DNA of 64,000 nucleotides from Chitinibacter fontanus (GCF_013423785.1 NZ_CP058952.1:3561665-3625664), one strand, 5' to 3'; shown: positions 44,837 to 54,628, counted from the stretch's first letter. Notes: generated by a model not told the origin, from the letters alone. Translations and numbers: made by a program.

Positions 44837-45310
44837 TTACGCAAACTGCGCCGCCATCCAAGCCAAATATTTTTCACTATCAGCATCGCCAGCGGACGGA
44901 GCCCAACTAGCCAGCTCTTCGGGCGCCACCGGAATATACGGCCCCGCTTTCGCTTCAAAAAACACACAGGGCGTCAAAGCAACAACGGCATGAAAGGTTT
45001 TTGGCTCGATATTGATACCAAACACCTCGCCACCCGCCTTGAGATGATGCTTGGCAACGACCGAACCGACCTCATCAAAAATCAATACGCCGAGTTCACC
45101 CGCCAACATAATCATGGTCTCGGCTTTGTTTTCATTCATATGCCGATGCGGATGCACATAGGTACCCGGCTGCAAAGCATTTGCCAAACGATGGCATAGC
45201 GCATCATCTGCTGGATGAAAGTTACGATTTTTGCGCAGACGTGGGCTCGCGGCGGCCTCACTGAGCAAATCGGTAATTAAGGTTTGATCTAGCAAGCTAT
45301 GTTGGTCCAT
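44837..45310 (-). CDS. WbuC-family cupin-fold metalloprotein
   Basis: 157 residues from the ATG at 45310, chosen because AGGAT precedes it and because family members begin close to LLDQTLITDLLSEAAASPRL. The frame is open 24 codons further upstream. SPRLRKNRNFHP and HPHRHMNENKAETMIML give the conserved WbuC N-terminal and metal-binding cupin segments. WbuC proteins occur in O-antigen loci of other bacteria, but no such locus is seen here, and the substrate is unknown. Confidence 0.82.
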   Translation of the reverse strand: MDQHSLLDQTLITDLLSEAAASPRLRKNRNFHPADDALCHRLANALQPGTYVHPHRHMNENKAETMIMLAGELGVLIFDEVGSVVAKHHLKAGGEVFGINIEPKTFHAVVALTPCVFFEAKAGPYIPVAPEELASWAPSAGDADSEKYLAWMAAQFA

Positions 45311-45379
45311 GAATACATCCTGAGCAGAAATGGTCGACGCCATTAAACCACGAAGCGCACCAAACATCAGCAGCAAGGG

Positions 45380-45412
45380 CAATCAAGCAGCAGCGACAAT
45401 CAAGCAGCAGCA
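45380..45412. repeat. Two-copy direct repeat, 18-bp period
   Basis: CAATCAAGCAGCAGC occurs at 45380-45394 and again at 45398-45412. It lies between the divergent WbuC-like gene and the following hypothetical gene, directly upstream of a TATAAT. Confidence 0.75.
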
Positions 45413-45416
45413 CAGG

Positions 45417-45422
45417 TATAAT
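45417..45422 (+). promoter_or_regulatory. -10 element for the 360-residue hypothetical gene
   Basis: A consensus TATAAT lies 36 bp before the ATG at 45458, immediately after the short direct repeat. No good -35 is visible because that position falls in the repeat. Confidence 0.4.
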
Positions 45423-45457
45423 CGCAACCTCGAATATTTACGCCGATAAGCATTGCC

Positions 45458-46540
45458 ATGACGCTGCCAGATCCTCGCCTCTACCCTCGTGTAAACCCAC
45501 AAAATCCAGTGATTCGCCAACTGATGTCGCTGATGACCGAACGTGATGCAGCGCAAGTGGCAGTCAAACGCCAAGGCCTGCGCCAGCTAATCGGCGAATT
45601 ACTCGCCGCGCGCGATCACTATGGCTTAAACGGCGCGATTACCCAAGTGCCATCCCAAGAAGCATGGTTTGAGCTCTGGCAATGCATTCGCGATGAAGTT
45701 GAGCAATCGACCTCAAAACAATTCGCCATTCCATTTGCGATTCCACTGGTCCTGGTGGCCGGTTTTAAAGGTGAAACCAGCCTACCGAGTGAAATTGATG
45801 GCGCACAAGCGCTAGCAATTTTGCGTGAGCACGGTGTGGTCGCTGCCGATGCGGACGCTTTCTTGTCTGGCGCTTTGCTCGCCCCCGATCTGGTTGCCGC
45901 GATTAACCCAGCGCAAATTGCCGAATGGCGTGAATCTATCACCGAGGCAGCGCGCTTCCCGATTGATTCGGCCGGTAGTGCGATTGCGATTAAAGATGAA
46001 GTGGTTGCGCTGCGTTACCTGATCGGCGTGGCCATCCAGCACCAAGATGCTGCACCAGCGATTAAACTGGGCGGCCAAGTCGGCGCGTGGGGCATGCCTT
46101 TGGCGCAATTGATTAGCGACACCCTCAAAACTAATGGCGTGACTTTATTTCCAATTCCACGCGCGCCAATGAGCTGGTTGGCAGCACAAGACGCCGGCCG
46201 AGTTTGCCAACTGGAAACGCGTTTGCAAGTGATGACTAGCAATGCACTGCGCAGCATTCGCACCAACGGGCGCACGCCAGTGGTGACGGTTGCGGCGCAT
46301 GAAAATGCCGAAATTCGCATCACCTTTAGCAGCCAGGAAGACCCAGAGCGCTGGGAAGGCTATGTATGGCCACTCGCGGCCAACGATCAAGTGGCCTATA
46401 TCGAACAATACGTCGCTGAGCTGATGCGCGAATGCCGTGTTGAAGTGGTCAAAATGATCGGCAATGTACAACCGGTGCTCGATACCGATGGCTTGCCACT
46501 ATTTATCACCGCGCACAATCTGGGCTCGAGCATCGCTTGA
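45458..46540 (+). CDS. Conserved-looking hypothetical protein, 360 aa
   Basis: No signal peptide, no transmembrane segment and no recognised domain. Codon use and composition match the neighbours. Notable stretches are QFAIPFAIPLVLVAGFKGE, AIPRAP-like FPIPRAPMSWLAAQDAG, and a C-terminal EIRITFSSQEDPERWEGYVW. The regular alternation of helices and short strands suggests a globular cytoplasmic protein. It has its own -10 and is followed 73 nt later by the ferredoxin-like gene. Confidence 0.75.
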   Translation: MTLPDPRLYPRVNPQNPVIRQLMSLMTERDAAQVAVKRQGLRQLIGELLAARDHYGLNGAITQVPSQEAWFELWQCIRDEVEQSTSKQFAIPFAIPLVLVAGFKGETSLPSEIDGAQALAILREHGVVAADADAFLSGALLAPDLVAAINPAQIAEWRESITEAARFPIDSAGSAIAIKDEVVALRYLIGVAIQHQDAAPAIKLGGQVGAWGMPLAQLISDTLKTNGVTLFPIPRAPMSWLAAQDAGRVCQLETRLQVMTSNALRSIRTNGRTPVVTVAAHENAEIRITFSSQEDPERWEGYVWPLAANDQVAYIEQYVAELMRECRVEVVKMIGNVQPVLDTDGLPLFITAHNLGSSIA

Positions 46541-46612
46541 GTCCAATAAACCCCAACCGCAGGTGAGACTCCTTTTTTTGGTACTTCGCCTGTGGTCTAC
46601 CGAGGACTTGTT

Positions 46613-46924
46613 ATGGGTTTTTATCAACATCATGTGTTTTTTTGCCTCAATCAACGCGAACCCGGCGAGCGCCAAAGCTGTAATAGCTGCGGTGCTGACG
46701 AATTATGGGCTTACGCCAAAGAGCGGGTTAAAGCACTCGGCTTAAACGGCACCGGCAAAGTACGCATCAACAAAGCGGGCTGTCTTGAGCGCTGTGAGGA
46801 AGGCCCAGTGATTGTGATTTATCCGGAAGAAACCTGGTACACCTATATCGACAAAGACGACATCGATGAAATCATCAACGAGCACCTCGTAAATGGACGC
46901 GTCGTAGAGCGCCTCAAAATTTAG
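46613..46924 (+). CDS. [2Fe-2S] ferredoxin-like thioredoxin-fold protein
   Basis: 103 residues. Cysteines in QSCNSCGADEL and NKAGCLERCEEGPVIVIYPE match the thioredoxin-fold [2Fe-2S] family (like the NuoE-type and Aquifex-type ferredoxins). The start ATG at 46613 has GAGGA 6 nt upstream; seven more codons are open upstream. Probably an electron carrier in the cytoplasm; the partner is unknown. Confidence 0.85.
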   Translation: MGFYQHHVFFCLNQREPGERQSCNSCGADELWAYAKERVKALGLNGTGKVRINKAGCLERCEEGPVIVIYPEETWYTYIDKDDIDEIINEHLVNGRVVERLKI

Positions 46925-46976
46925 TTTGAGCTTCTGCATACACACCCAATGTATTTAATCATAAAACAATACCGAC

Positions 46977-47624
46977 ATGACCTCGACGAACATACCCCGC
47001 AAAGCAGCAACTTTCGATTTAGTCCATATTGCGGGCCCCGCAGGCACACTCGAATGCCTCAAACTGGAATCGGCCTGGTCGGAAACCGTTGGCATTGCAC
47101 TAGTTGCCCACCCGAACCCAACTGAGGGCGGCACCTTCAATAATAAAGTGGTGCACACGCTGGCCAAAACCTTATCGCGTCTGGGTTATGTGGTGTATTG
47201 CCCCAATTTGCGCGGTGTCGGCAAATCGGATGGCGTACATAGTCGTGGCGAACACGAGCCGGATGATATGGCAGCGGTACTGGCGTTTGCGCGCCATGAA
47301 AACCCGGCAATCATCCGCTTAACGCTGGCAGGCTTTTCATTTGGCACTCTGGTGCAAAGCCGCTTGCGCCAACGCCTAGGTGAGCACGAAGTCGAAGGGA
47401 TGATTTTGGTTGGGCCCGCGGTCAGCCGCTACGAATTCCCCACCGTTCCCGCCGACACATTGGTGATTCATGGCGAGGAAGACGAAGTGATTAGCCTAGG
47501 CGCAGTGCTGGATTGGGCCAGACCCCAGCAATTACCGGTGCTGGTGGTACCTGGCGTGGGGCACTTTTTTCATGGGCGCCTCACCCAACTCGCTCAGCTC
47601 ATCGACAAAGCCTGGCGTTTTTAA
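46977..47624 (+). CDS. Alpha/beta hydrolase (dienelactone-hydrolase-like / YdeN-type)
   Basis: 215 residues. VAHPNPTEGGTFNNKVVHTLA, NLRGVGKSDG and LAGFSFGTLV (G-x-S-x-G nucleophile elbow) give an alpha/beta hydrolase with Ser at the middle of GFSFG. The acid and base are in IHGEEDEVIS and GVGHFFHGRL. The family (COG2945) consists of predicted esterases or acyltransferases. The CbiM-like gene begins three nt after its stop. Confidence 0.85.
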   Translation: MTSTNIPRKAATFDLVHIAGPAGTLECLKLESAWSETVGIALVAHPNPTEGGTFNNKVVHTLAKTLSRLGYVVYCPNLRGVGKSDGVHSRGEHEPDDMAAVLAFARHENPAIIRLTLAGFSFGTLVQSRLRQRLGEHEVEGMILVGPAVSRYEFPTVPADTLVIHGEEDEVISLGAVLDWARPQQLPVLVVPGVGHFFHGRLTQLAQLIDKAWRF

Positions 47625-47627
47625 CTG

Positions 47628-48284
47628 ATGCCCGCGCTGTATACCGATACTTGGCTCCAGCTCGGTTGGCTGCTGATGGGTTTTGGTGTAATCGAATCGG
47701 CGCGGCGCGAACCTTGGCAACAATCGCCTGCAAATCACATTACGAGTTGGCTAGCTTCCAGCGTGGTCATCTTGCTACTTTGGCAACTCAAAGCTCAGGT
47801 GCAAGCAGGCATTGCCTTTCATATCCTCGGCAGCAGCGCTCTGTGCTTGATCGCAGGTCGGCGGCGCGCACTGATTAGTATTTCGGCCATATTAATCATT
47901 CAAGCCTTAAGCGCAAAATTAGACTGGCAAAGTATTGGGCTGATCTGGTTACTAAAGGGTGCACTTCCGATTTTCATAACTAGCGCCTTACTGAGCTGGG
48001 CACAACAACGACTCCCGCTCAATTATTTTGTGTATATTTTTTTCAATTGCTTTTGCGCTGCGGCCCTGAGCATGTGGAGCTATGGGCTGCTGCATTGCTT
48101 GATTTTGGCTGCTTCAGGCGCCTATGAATGGCCTTTTCTATTTGAAGAGGTATTGCCCTACTATTTTCTGATGGGTTGGCCAGAGGCATTTATCACAGGC
48201 TTAAACCTAACAATTTTGGTAGTCTGGCAACCCCAATGGGTATGCAGTTTTGACGATATAAAATACCTGCAAAAACGTGATTAA
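47628..48284 (+). CDS. Energy-coupling-factor (CbiM-like) membrane protein
   Basis: 218 residues with about six transmembrane segments. GIAFHILGSSALCLIAGRRR is the characteristic F-H-x-L-G motif of the COG3235 group, related to the substrate-binding S component of cobalt/nickel transporters. No CbiN, CbiQ or CbiO partner is encoded nearby, so its substrate and coupling are open. It overlaps nothing and sits 3 nt after the hydrolase. Confidence 0.72.
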   Translation: MPALYTDTWLQLGWLLMGFGVIESARREPWQQSPANHITSWLASSVVILLLWQLKAQVQAGIAFHILGSSALCLIAGRRRALISISAILIIQALSAKLDWQSIGLIWLLKGALPIFITSALLSWAQQRLPLNYFVYIFFNCFCAAALSMWSYGLLHCLILAASGAYEWPFLFEEVLPYYFLMGWPEAFITGLNLTILVVWQPQWVCSFDDIKYLQKRD

Positions 48285-48322
48285 CTGCTAAATTGAAAGC
48301 CTAATCAGCAATCAATTTAGCC

Positions 48323-49864
48323 ATGCGCCGAATTCGTAACCACCTGAATCTGATCTCTGTTCTGATCCTGACTGCCGCTTTGACGATCTCAGGGGCTATT
48401 TCCTATTTTCACACCCAACAACGGCTCGAAAGTGAACTACTCGACTACCAAAACCGCATGAAACTGCGGATGGAAACCGTAGTACCCGGCGTGTTGTGGA
48501 ATTTTGACGATATACAGCTAGCACGGATTCTAGACTCCGAAATGAGCTATCCCGGCATAACGGGCATTGAGATTTACAACGGTGATGCATTCCTAGATGG
48601 CAGAAAACGCACCGATGATGGTGAAATCGTCAAACTAAATAAAGCCGAGCTAGGTAACAGCGCCAGCAAGTTCCCGCTCAACTATTCAGGCGCAGAAAAT
48701 CCTAAAACCCTTGGTCAGGTGCATTTTGTCACCAATCGCAGCTTAATTTTGCAGCAGCTACGCGAACAAGTCATAGAAAAAATCATCGAGATCCTCATTC
48801 TCGATTTGCTGGTCGTGTTTGCGCTTTCGCGCTCACTGCAGCAAATTGTGATCCGACCCCTCGCTCTACTCAGAGACCGACTAAATCAAATTGCAGAACG
48901 TGATGGCAGCTATAAGGATATTGACCTGCCACGCAATCCCTATCAGGAAATCGATGAGGTGTCAGTTGGCTACAATCGAATTGCGCATCGCTTGCAAGAT
49001 GACGTGACCAACCTATCTCGCACCGAAGCGGCTATGCGGCAAGCCAAAGAAGATGCTGAAAGCGCATTACTACAATTAAAAGAAGCGCAAAAAAACTTGG
49101 TGCAATCAGAGAAAATGGCCTCTTTAGGTAGCCTCGTAGCTGGGATTGCACATGAAATCAATACGCCTGTCGGGGTTATCCTCACCAGCGCCTCAGTCTT
49201 GCATGATGAATCGATTAAATTCCATCAAATGGTTGAAGGTGGCCAGATTAAAAAATCAGAGGTCATCAGCTATAGCGATACTGCCGAACAATCTTCAGCC
49301 TTGATACTGAGCAATGCTGCACGCGCGGCAGACCTGATTCAGAGCTTTAAACGAGTTGCGGTCGATCAAACATCCGAAGTGCGTCGCGATTTTGAACTGC
49401 ACGCCTATCTTAATGAAATTATGACTAGCTTGCGCCCGCTGATTAAACACATGCCAGTGAGTATTCAAATCGAATGTACCGAACACATCAAAATGGATAG
49501 CTTTCCCGGTGCATTCTCACAAATTTTGACTAATTTGCTCAACAATGCCCTGCTTCACGCGTTTCATCGCCAGGAAGACCAACTGGCAGAAGAACATAAT
49601 CTAATCACCATCTCGGCTTACAGCGATCAAGAATGGGTAATGCTGAATTTTGCGGATAATGGCGTTGGCATTCCAGCGGCCATCGTCGATAAAATTTTCG
49701 ACCCATTTTTCACTACTAAACGAGCCAATGGTGGCAGCGGGCTTGGCTTAAACATTGTATTTAACCTAGTGACGCAAACCTTGGGCGGCTCTATAAAAGT
49801 GTTTTCGGAGGAAGGCAAAGGCACGCGATTTGAGATGAAAATCCCCAGCCACATTCAACATTAA
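48323..49864 (+). CDS. Membrane sensor histidine kinase
   Basis: 513 residues: helix about 12-30, periplasmic region to about 150 holding WNFDDIQLARIL, second helix about 155-172, then a HAMP-like linker and coiled coil (about 225-260), phospho-His in VAGIAHEINTPVGVIL near residue 276, and HATPase with the G box SGLGLNIVFNLV near 472. The E-I-N-T-P sequence after the histidine is characteristic of the HPK4 type. No response regulator gene is adjacent. Confidence 0.9.
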   Translation: MRRIRNHLNLISVLILTAALTISGAISYFHTQQRLESELLDYQNRMKLRMETVVPGVLWNFDDIQLARILDSEMSYPGITGIEIYNGDAFLDGRKRTDDGEIVKLNKAELGNSASKFPLNYSGAENPKTLGQVHFVTNRSLILQQLREQVIEKIIEILILDLLVVFALSRSLQQIVIRPLALLRDRLNQIAERDGSYKDIDLPRNPYQEIDEVSVGYNRIAHRLQDDVTNLSRTEAAMRQAKEDAESALLQLKEAQKNLVQSEKMASLGSLVAGIAHEINTPVGVILTSASVLHDESIKFHQMVEGGQIKKSEVISYSDTAEQSSALILSNAARAADLIQSFKRVAVDQTSEVRRDFELHAYLNEIMTSLRPLIKHMPVSIQIECTEHIKMDSFPGAFSQILTNLLNNALLHAFHRQEDQLAEEHNLITISAYSDQEWVMLNFADNGVGIPAAIVDKIFDPFFTTKRANGGSGLGLNIVFNLVTQTLGGSIKVFSEEGKGTRFEMKIPSHIQH

Positions 49865-49963
49865 TCCACTCGCCGGTGAGCCTTGCATCAATTCAACCCT
49901 AGTGTGACGTAGCACGGATGCTTGTTCTTGGGTATCCTTGCGACTTTTATACCGAGCACCATC

Positions 49964-51019
49964 ATGTCTGACATCGTCGCCGCCACCCCCAAAGCGTTAC
50001 TGGCTTATTGCCGCCCCGGTTTTGAACCAGACTGCGCTGAAGAAATTGCGGACCATGCAATGTGCGATGGCGAGTTTGAGCGTGGCGATGGCTGGATACT
50101 CTTCACACCACACGAGAAAAATGTTTCCGCACTCAATAGTTTGGTCAATAAGCAATTAATTTTCCCCCGCCAAACTCTACTGGTGCATGATCGTTTGACC
50201 TTGGTTGGCAAAGATCGCCTCACACCCATCGTTACCTCACTCAAAGTCATCAACACGGCGTTTAGCGATGTATGGCTCGAATATCCAGACACCAACGAAG
50301 GCAAATCTTTATCTAGTTTTTGCCGCAAATTTGGTGATTACGTTGCTAAAGCGGCAGCAGAAAATGAGTGGCTGCAACCACAACGAGTGCGCAATCGTCT
50401 GCATTTGTTTTTTCCGCAACAAAATGAAGTCTTTATTGCCTCACGCCCAGCCCGCGATACCGATTGGGTCAATGGCATTCCGCGCTTACGCATGCCAGTC
50501 GATGCGCCTAGCCGCTCGACGCTAAAACTACTAGAGGCCATCTTGGTGCTGGTGGACAAGCCAGAAAGCAAGCTACGCGAAGGCATGAGTGCAGTTGATT
50601 TGGGCGCAGCGCCAGGCGGCTGGACTTATCAATTGGTCAGCCGAGGTCTCAAAGTGTTTGCCATTGATAATGGCCCCATGAAAGGCAGTATGGATGGGCA
50701 CCACCAAGTTAAACATATTCGTGATGATGGCTTTAAGTTCAAACCGAAAAATCCGGTTGAGTGGCTGGTCTGCGATATGGTCGAGCAGCCGATTCGGGTA
50801 GCCGAATTAATTGCCAAATGGTTTTCTGCCGGCAATGCTCGCCGCTCGATTTTTAACTTGAAATTGCCAATGAAAAAGCGCTATCTCGAAGTGAACAAAT
50901 GCTTTGCCTTAATTGAGGCCAAATTAGAAAAAGCCGGTATCCCGTGTAAAATCACCGCCAAACATCTTTATCATGATCGTGAAGAGATTACGGTGTACTT
51001 GACCGTTGCGAAAGACTAA
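49964..51019 (+). CDS. rlmM: 23S rRNA (cytidine-2498-2'-O)-methyltransferase RlmM
   Basis: 351 residues, close to E. coli RlmM. An N-terminal THUMP-like domain (ALLAYCRPGFEPDCAEEIAD) is followed by the Rossmann methyltransferase with the SAM-binding stretch AVDLGAAPGGWTYQLVSRG, VFAIDNGPM and DDGFKFKP. K-D-K-E-type residues occur in the expected order. It methylates C2498 in the peptidyl-transferase centre. ATG 49964 is preferred over an upstream in-frame start. Confidence 0.93.
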   Translation: MSDIVAATPKALLAYCRPGFEPDCAEEIADHAMCDGEFERGDGWILFTPHEKNVSALNSLVNKQLIFPRQTLLVHDRLTLVGKDRLTPIVTSLKVINTAFSDVWLEYPDTNEGKSLSSFCRKFGDYVAKAAAENEWLQPQRVRNRLHLFFPQQNEVFIASRPARDTDWVNGIPRLRMPVDAPSRSTLKLLEAILVLVDKPESKLREGMSAVDLGAAPGGWTYQLVSRGLKVFAIDNGPMKGSMDGHHQVKHIRDDGFKFKPKNPVEWLVCDMVEQPIRVAELIAKWFSAGNARRSIFNLKLPMKKRYLEVNKCFALIEAKLEKAGIPCKITAKHLYHDREEITVYLTVAKD

Positions 51020-51063
51020 TTAACAATCGCTGCAAATTATTCAATTAGACTATCGGAGTGAGT

Positions 51064-51492
51064 ATGTTTAAAGAGTTTCGCGAATTTGCCATGCGTGGCA
51101 ATGTAATTGATTTAGCGGTAGGTGTAGTGATTGGCGCGGCATTTGGCAAAATTGTCGATTCTTTGGTTAAAGACGTCATCATGCCACCACTAGGCTTTTT
51201 GATTGGTAAGGTTGATTTTGCCAATATGTTTATCACTCTAGCTGACGGCAGCAAGGTAGCAGGTCCATACGAGACATTAAAAGCCGCGCAAGATGCTGGC
51301 GCAGTTACTATGAATATTGGCTTATTCATCAATAGCATGATTAGCTTCGTGATCGTAGCCTTTGCAATTTTCATGGTTGTAAAAGTAATGAATAAACTCA
51401 AACGTGAGGAAGCACCGGCCCCAGCGGCGGAAGCTGTCACACCCGAAGATATTGTGTTGCTACGTGAAATCCGTGACGCCTTGAAAAAATAA
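51064..51492 (+). CDS. mscL: Large-conductance mechanosensitive channel
   Basis: 142 residues. [20 protein letters not shown] and [20 protein letters not shown] are the MscL N-terminal helix and first transmembrane segment, and a second helix is near 78-100. A C-terminal helical bundle ([15 protein letters not shown]) closes the protein. The channel opens under membrane tension to release solutes on osmotic down-shock. ATG 51064 follows GGAGTGAG. Confidence 0.97.
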   Translation: MFKEFREFAMRGNVIDLAVGVVIGAAFGKIVDSLVKDVIMPPLGFLIGKVDFANMFITLADGSKVAGPYETLKAAQDAGAVTMNIGLFINSMISFVIVAFAIFMVVKVMNKLKREEAPAPAAEAVTPEDIVLLREIRDALKK

Positions 51493-51512
51493 TTCGCGAA
51501 AATTTACGCCAC

Positions 51513-51544
51513 AAAAAACCGCAGCATGATCGCTGCGGTTTTTT
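51513..51544. terminator. Intrinsic terminator between mscL and phaA
   Basis: CCGCAGC and GCTGCGG with a 6-nt loop, flanked by six A and six T residues, form a 13-bp stem. It serves both converging genes. Confidence 0.92.
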
Positions 51545-51568
51545 ATTAGACAAGGGTATATCGCTAGA

Positions 51569-52747
51569 TCAACGCTCTAAACAGAGTGCTACACCCATAC
51601 CCCCACCAATGCACAGGGTAGCTAAGCCTTTCTTCGCATCACGGCGCACCATTTCGTGCAACAAAGTTACCAAGACACGGCAGCCTGAGGCACCAATAGG
51701 ATGGCCTAGTGCGATCGCACCACCATTGACATTCACTTTATTCAGATCCCATTTCAATTCGCGTGCAACACCCAAAGCTTGTGCGGCAAAAGCTTCATTT
51801 GCCTCAATGAGATCTAGCTGATCAATGGTCCAACCTGCGCGAGCCAAGGCCTTTTGGGTTGCCGCCACAGGGCCCATCCCCATGATGGTTGGGTCAACAC
51901 CCGTGCTTGCAGCAGACTTCACGGACGCCAATACGGTCAAACCTAACTCTTTAGCTTTTTCACGACTCATTAACAGCACTGCTGCCGCACCATCATTAAT
52001 GCCCGACGCATTACCTGCGGTTACCGTGCCTTCTTTGTCGAATGCAGGGCGCAGTTTAGCCAATGAATCCGCTGTAGTGCTCGGCTTGATAAATTCATCT
52101 TGCGCAAAGACTACCGGATCACCCTTTTTCTGTGGGATCACGACTGGAATTATTTCATCCGCAAAGCGCCCAGCAGCTTGAGCCGCGGCCGCTTTTTGCT
52201 GCGATGCCAGAGCTAGCGCATCTTGCTCTTCGCGGCTAATGCTGTATTTTTTAGCAATATTTTCAGCAGTGACACCCATGTGGTAATTGTTGTATACGTC
52301 GGTCAGGCCGTCGTAAACCATACTATCGATCAGACTAGCATTGCCCATCCGGAACCCATCACGGCTGCCATTGAGCAAATGAGGGCTGGCTGACATATTT
52401 TCTTGGCCACCTGCAATTACAATCTCGGCATCGCCTGCCTGAATTGCCTGCACCCCAAGTGCAACTGCTTTAAGCCCTGAACCACACACCTGATTGATGG
52501 TCAGCCCAGGCACTGCATCAGGCAACCCAGCGCGACGCACTGCTTGGCGAGCAGGATTCTGACCCAAGCCCGCAGTGAGTACATTGCCAAGGATTACTTC
52601 GGAAACTTGCTCTGGTTTTACCCCCGTCTTTTCCAACAGAGCGCGAATCACGGTCGCCCCCAATTCCGGAGCGGCCACCTTGGCCAGTGCACCTGAAAAA
52701 TTACCTAAAGCTGTGCGTCCTGCGGCAACAATAACCACTTCAGTCAT
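51569..52747 (-). CDS. phaA: Acetyl-CoA acetyltransferase (beta-ketothiolase)
   Basis: 392 residues from the ATG at 52747, preceded by GGGGA. The nucleophilic cysteine is in [11 protein letters not shown] near residue 88; the catalytic His and second Cys are in GHPIGASG and LCIGGGMGV. It condenses two acetyl-CoA to acetoacetyl-CoA, the first step of polyhydroxybutyrate synthesis. phaC lies directly upstream on the same strand, but a terminator separates them; phaB is not in the window. Confidence 0.95.
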   Translation of the reverse strand: MTEVVIVAAGRTALGNFSGALAKVAAPELGATVIRALLEKTGVKPEQVSEVILGNVLTAGLGQNPARQAVRRAGLPDAVPGLTINQVCGSGLKAVALGVQAIQAGDAEIVIAGGQENMSASPHLLNGSRDGFRMGNASLIDSMVYDGLTDVYNNYHMGVTAENIAKKYSISREEQDALALASQQKAAAAQAAGRFADEIIPVVIPQKKGDPVVFAQDEFIKPSTTADSLAKLRPAFDKEGTVTAGNASGINDGAAAVLLMSREKAKELGLTVLASVKSAASTGVDPTIMGMGPVAATQKALARAGWTIDQLDLIEANEAFAAQALGVARELKWDLNKVNVNGGAIALGHPIGASGCRVLVTLLHEMVRRDAKKGLATLCIGGGMGVALCLER

Positions 52748-52801
52748 AAATATCCCCACGTAGAAAAAGCAAACAAATATTATTTGTAAGTAATTAGTGC
52801 T

Positions 52802-52826
52802 AAAAAAAGCAAGGCGAGACCTTGCT
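52802..52826 (-). terminator. Intrinsic terminator after phaC
   Basis: On the minus strand, AGCAAGG and CCTTGCT form a 7-bp stem with a 5-nt loop followed by seven T residues. It lies 20 bp past the phaC stop and ahead of phaA, so phaC and phaA are probably transcribed separately. Confidence 0.85.
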
Positions 52827-52845
52827 CATTTGTGATACATCAACT

Positions 52846-54564
52846 TCAAACCACTTTGGCCTTCACATACCGCCCTGGAGCAGCTTCAATTGGCTTGAAC
52901 TTGGTATTGCCAGCCTTTTTCGGAGCTGCCACTTGCGCGCCTGAATGAGGTACCAGCCAAATCGACCAATCTTGCCACCAGCTTCCTGGGCGAGACTCTG
53001 CTGAGTTAAACCAATCTTCAGCCCCCAACGCCACGTTGTCATTTACCCAATAGTTACGTTTATTGGTTGATACAGGATTGATCGCCCCAGCAATATGCCC
53101 AGATGCACCTAATACAAAACGCAGTGGCCCTTTGAAAATTTTTGTGGTGGCATACGCTGATTGCCACGGCACAATATGATCTTCACGGGCGGCAAAAATA
53201 TATGTCGGTACATTAATCGTAGTTAAGTCAATGGGTACGCCACAAAGACTGAATGAATTGGGTTTAACTAAGTTATTTTCCAAATACATATTGCGCAAGA
53301 AGAAGGTATGCATTGGCAAGGCAAGATTTGCAGAATCATTGTTCCAGTAAAGCAAATCAAATGGCGCTGGGTTTTTACCTTTGAGGTAGTTATTAACCAC
53401 ATAATTCCAAATTAAATCATTGGCGCGTAAAGCAGAAAAAGTGCGTGCCAATTCTTTGCCACCAATCACACCTTGGGCCTGCGCTTCACGTTGACGTACC
53501 AAATTCCAATCGATGAAATGCTTAATTTCACCCGGATCAGTATGGTCGAGCATTACCGTCATTAATGTTACTGATTCAAACCAATCCAAACCTCTGGCTT
53601 TCATCACTGGCATCGCGGTAGAAACTAACTCCCCACCGATGCAAAACGACAGAACATTAATTTTTTCCGCTTTTGCAATTTCACGTACCACTTCAGCCGC
53701 TTTGATTACTCCGGATTCAATGTAATCATCCCAACGCAAATCGGCCTGATGCGGCTCAATTGATTTCCACGACACCAAGAAAGTAGTAAAGCCTTGGCTG
53801 ACGATATAGCCCATCATTGAGTTCGCAGGCTGTAAATCCATAATGTAGTATTTGTTTACACATGGTGGTACTACAAGCAATGGACGGCTATACACCTGGG
53901 GGGTAGTTGGCGTGTACTGAATAAGCTGGAATAGGTCATTTTCGAAAATAACCTCACCTGGGGTAATTGCAAGATTTTTACCCACTTCAAACTGACTTTC
54001 ATCAGTCATCGTGATCGAACCTTTTTGCATGTCGGCCAGTAATTGCTTCATGCCTTCTTGCAAACTTTCCCCTTTGGTTTCTAGAGCGAGTTTCATTACC
54101 TCAGGGTTAGTAAAGGCAAAATTACTCGGGCTCATTGCATCAATGTATTGCCGAGTAAAAAATGACATTTTTTCACGGGTTGCCTCGTCATAATTGGGGG
54201 AGTTAATTTGATCGAGTAACCATTTAGATGTAAGCAAATAATTTTGCCGGATATAGTCAAAAATCGGCGCATCCCATTCTGGCGCATTAAAGCGCCGGTC
54301 GCCTTTTTCAGGCTCGGCGACCTTCACTCCTGGCTTTGCACCAATCAAACCTAACCACAAATCCATTTGCTGCTGATAGAACGCAGCATGAGCACTGAAC
54401 ACTTCAGGTTGAGACTGTTGTATTTTATGCAACATTTCGTGCATCACCGACAAAGGTTGGCTCGGCTCAGTCGTAGGCAGTATTTTTGCCCATTGTTCGG
54501 TCCACTGACGGTTGGCCTGAGTTAACTGCTCGAAAAAAGCTTGCATAGCTGGTTGATTCAGCAC
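52846..54564 (-). CDS. phaC: Class I poly(3-hydroxyalkanoate) synthase
   Basis: 572 residues. The lipase-like box is SFCIGGEL, with the catalytic cysteine near residue 311. The catalytic Asp lies in REDHIVPW and the His in GASGHIAG. The N-terminal half has the PhaC_N pattern (FNAPEWDAPIFDYIRQNYLL; VVPPCVNKYYIMDL). It polymerises hydroxyacyl-CoA on granule surfaces. The length and the absence of a partner subunit nearby point to class I. A TGC-rich inverted repeat sits about 50 bp upstream. Confidence 0.96.
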   Translation of the reverse strand: MLNQPAMQAFFEQLTQANRQWTEQWAKILPTTEPSQPLSVMHEMLHKIQQSQPEVFSAHAAFYQQQMDLWLGLIGAKPGVKVAEPEKGDRRFNAPEWDAPIFDYIRQNYLLTSKWLLDQINSPNYDEATREKMSFFTRQYIDAMSPSNFAFTNPEVMKLALETKGESLQEGMKQLLADMQKGSITMTDESQFEVGKNLAITPGEVIFENDLFQLIQYTPTTPQVYSRPLLVVPPCVNKYYIMDLQPANSMMGYIVSQGFTTFLVSWKSIEPHQADLRWDDYIESGVIKAAEVVREIAKAEKINVLSFCIGGELVSTAMPVMKARGLDWFESVTLMTVMLDHTDPGEIKHFIDWNLVRQREAQAQGVIGGKELARTFSALRANDLIWNYVVNNYLKGKNPAPFDLLYWNNDSANLALPMHTFFLRNMYLENNLVKPNSFSLCGVPIDLTTINVPTYIFAAREDHIVPWQSAYATTKIFKGPLRFVLGASGHIAGAINPVSTNKRNYWVNDNVALGAEDWFNSAESRPGSWWQDWSIWLVPHSGAQVAAPKKAGNTKFKPIEAAPGRYVKAKVV

Positions 54565-54614
54565 AATTTTGCTCCGTTAGACTAGGGTTTTCCCGAATAA
54601 TCACCACAATACAA

Positions 54615-54628
54615 TTGCTGCAGTGCAA
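54615..54628. promoter_or_regulatory. TGC-rich inverted repeat upstream of phaC
   Basis: TTGCTGCAGTGCAA has inverted half-sites ATTGC and GCAAT with a 6-nt centre. It lies about 50-65 bp upstream of the phaC start. Its TGC-rich dyad style is like sites described for the granule-associated regulator PhaR; the assignment is inferred. Confidence 0.35.
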
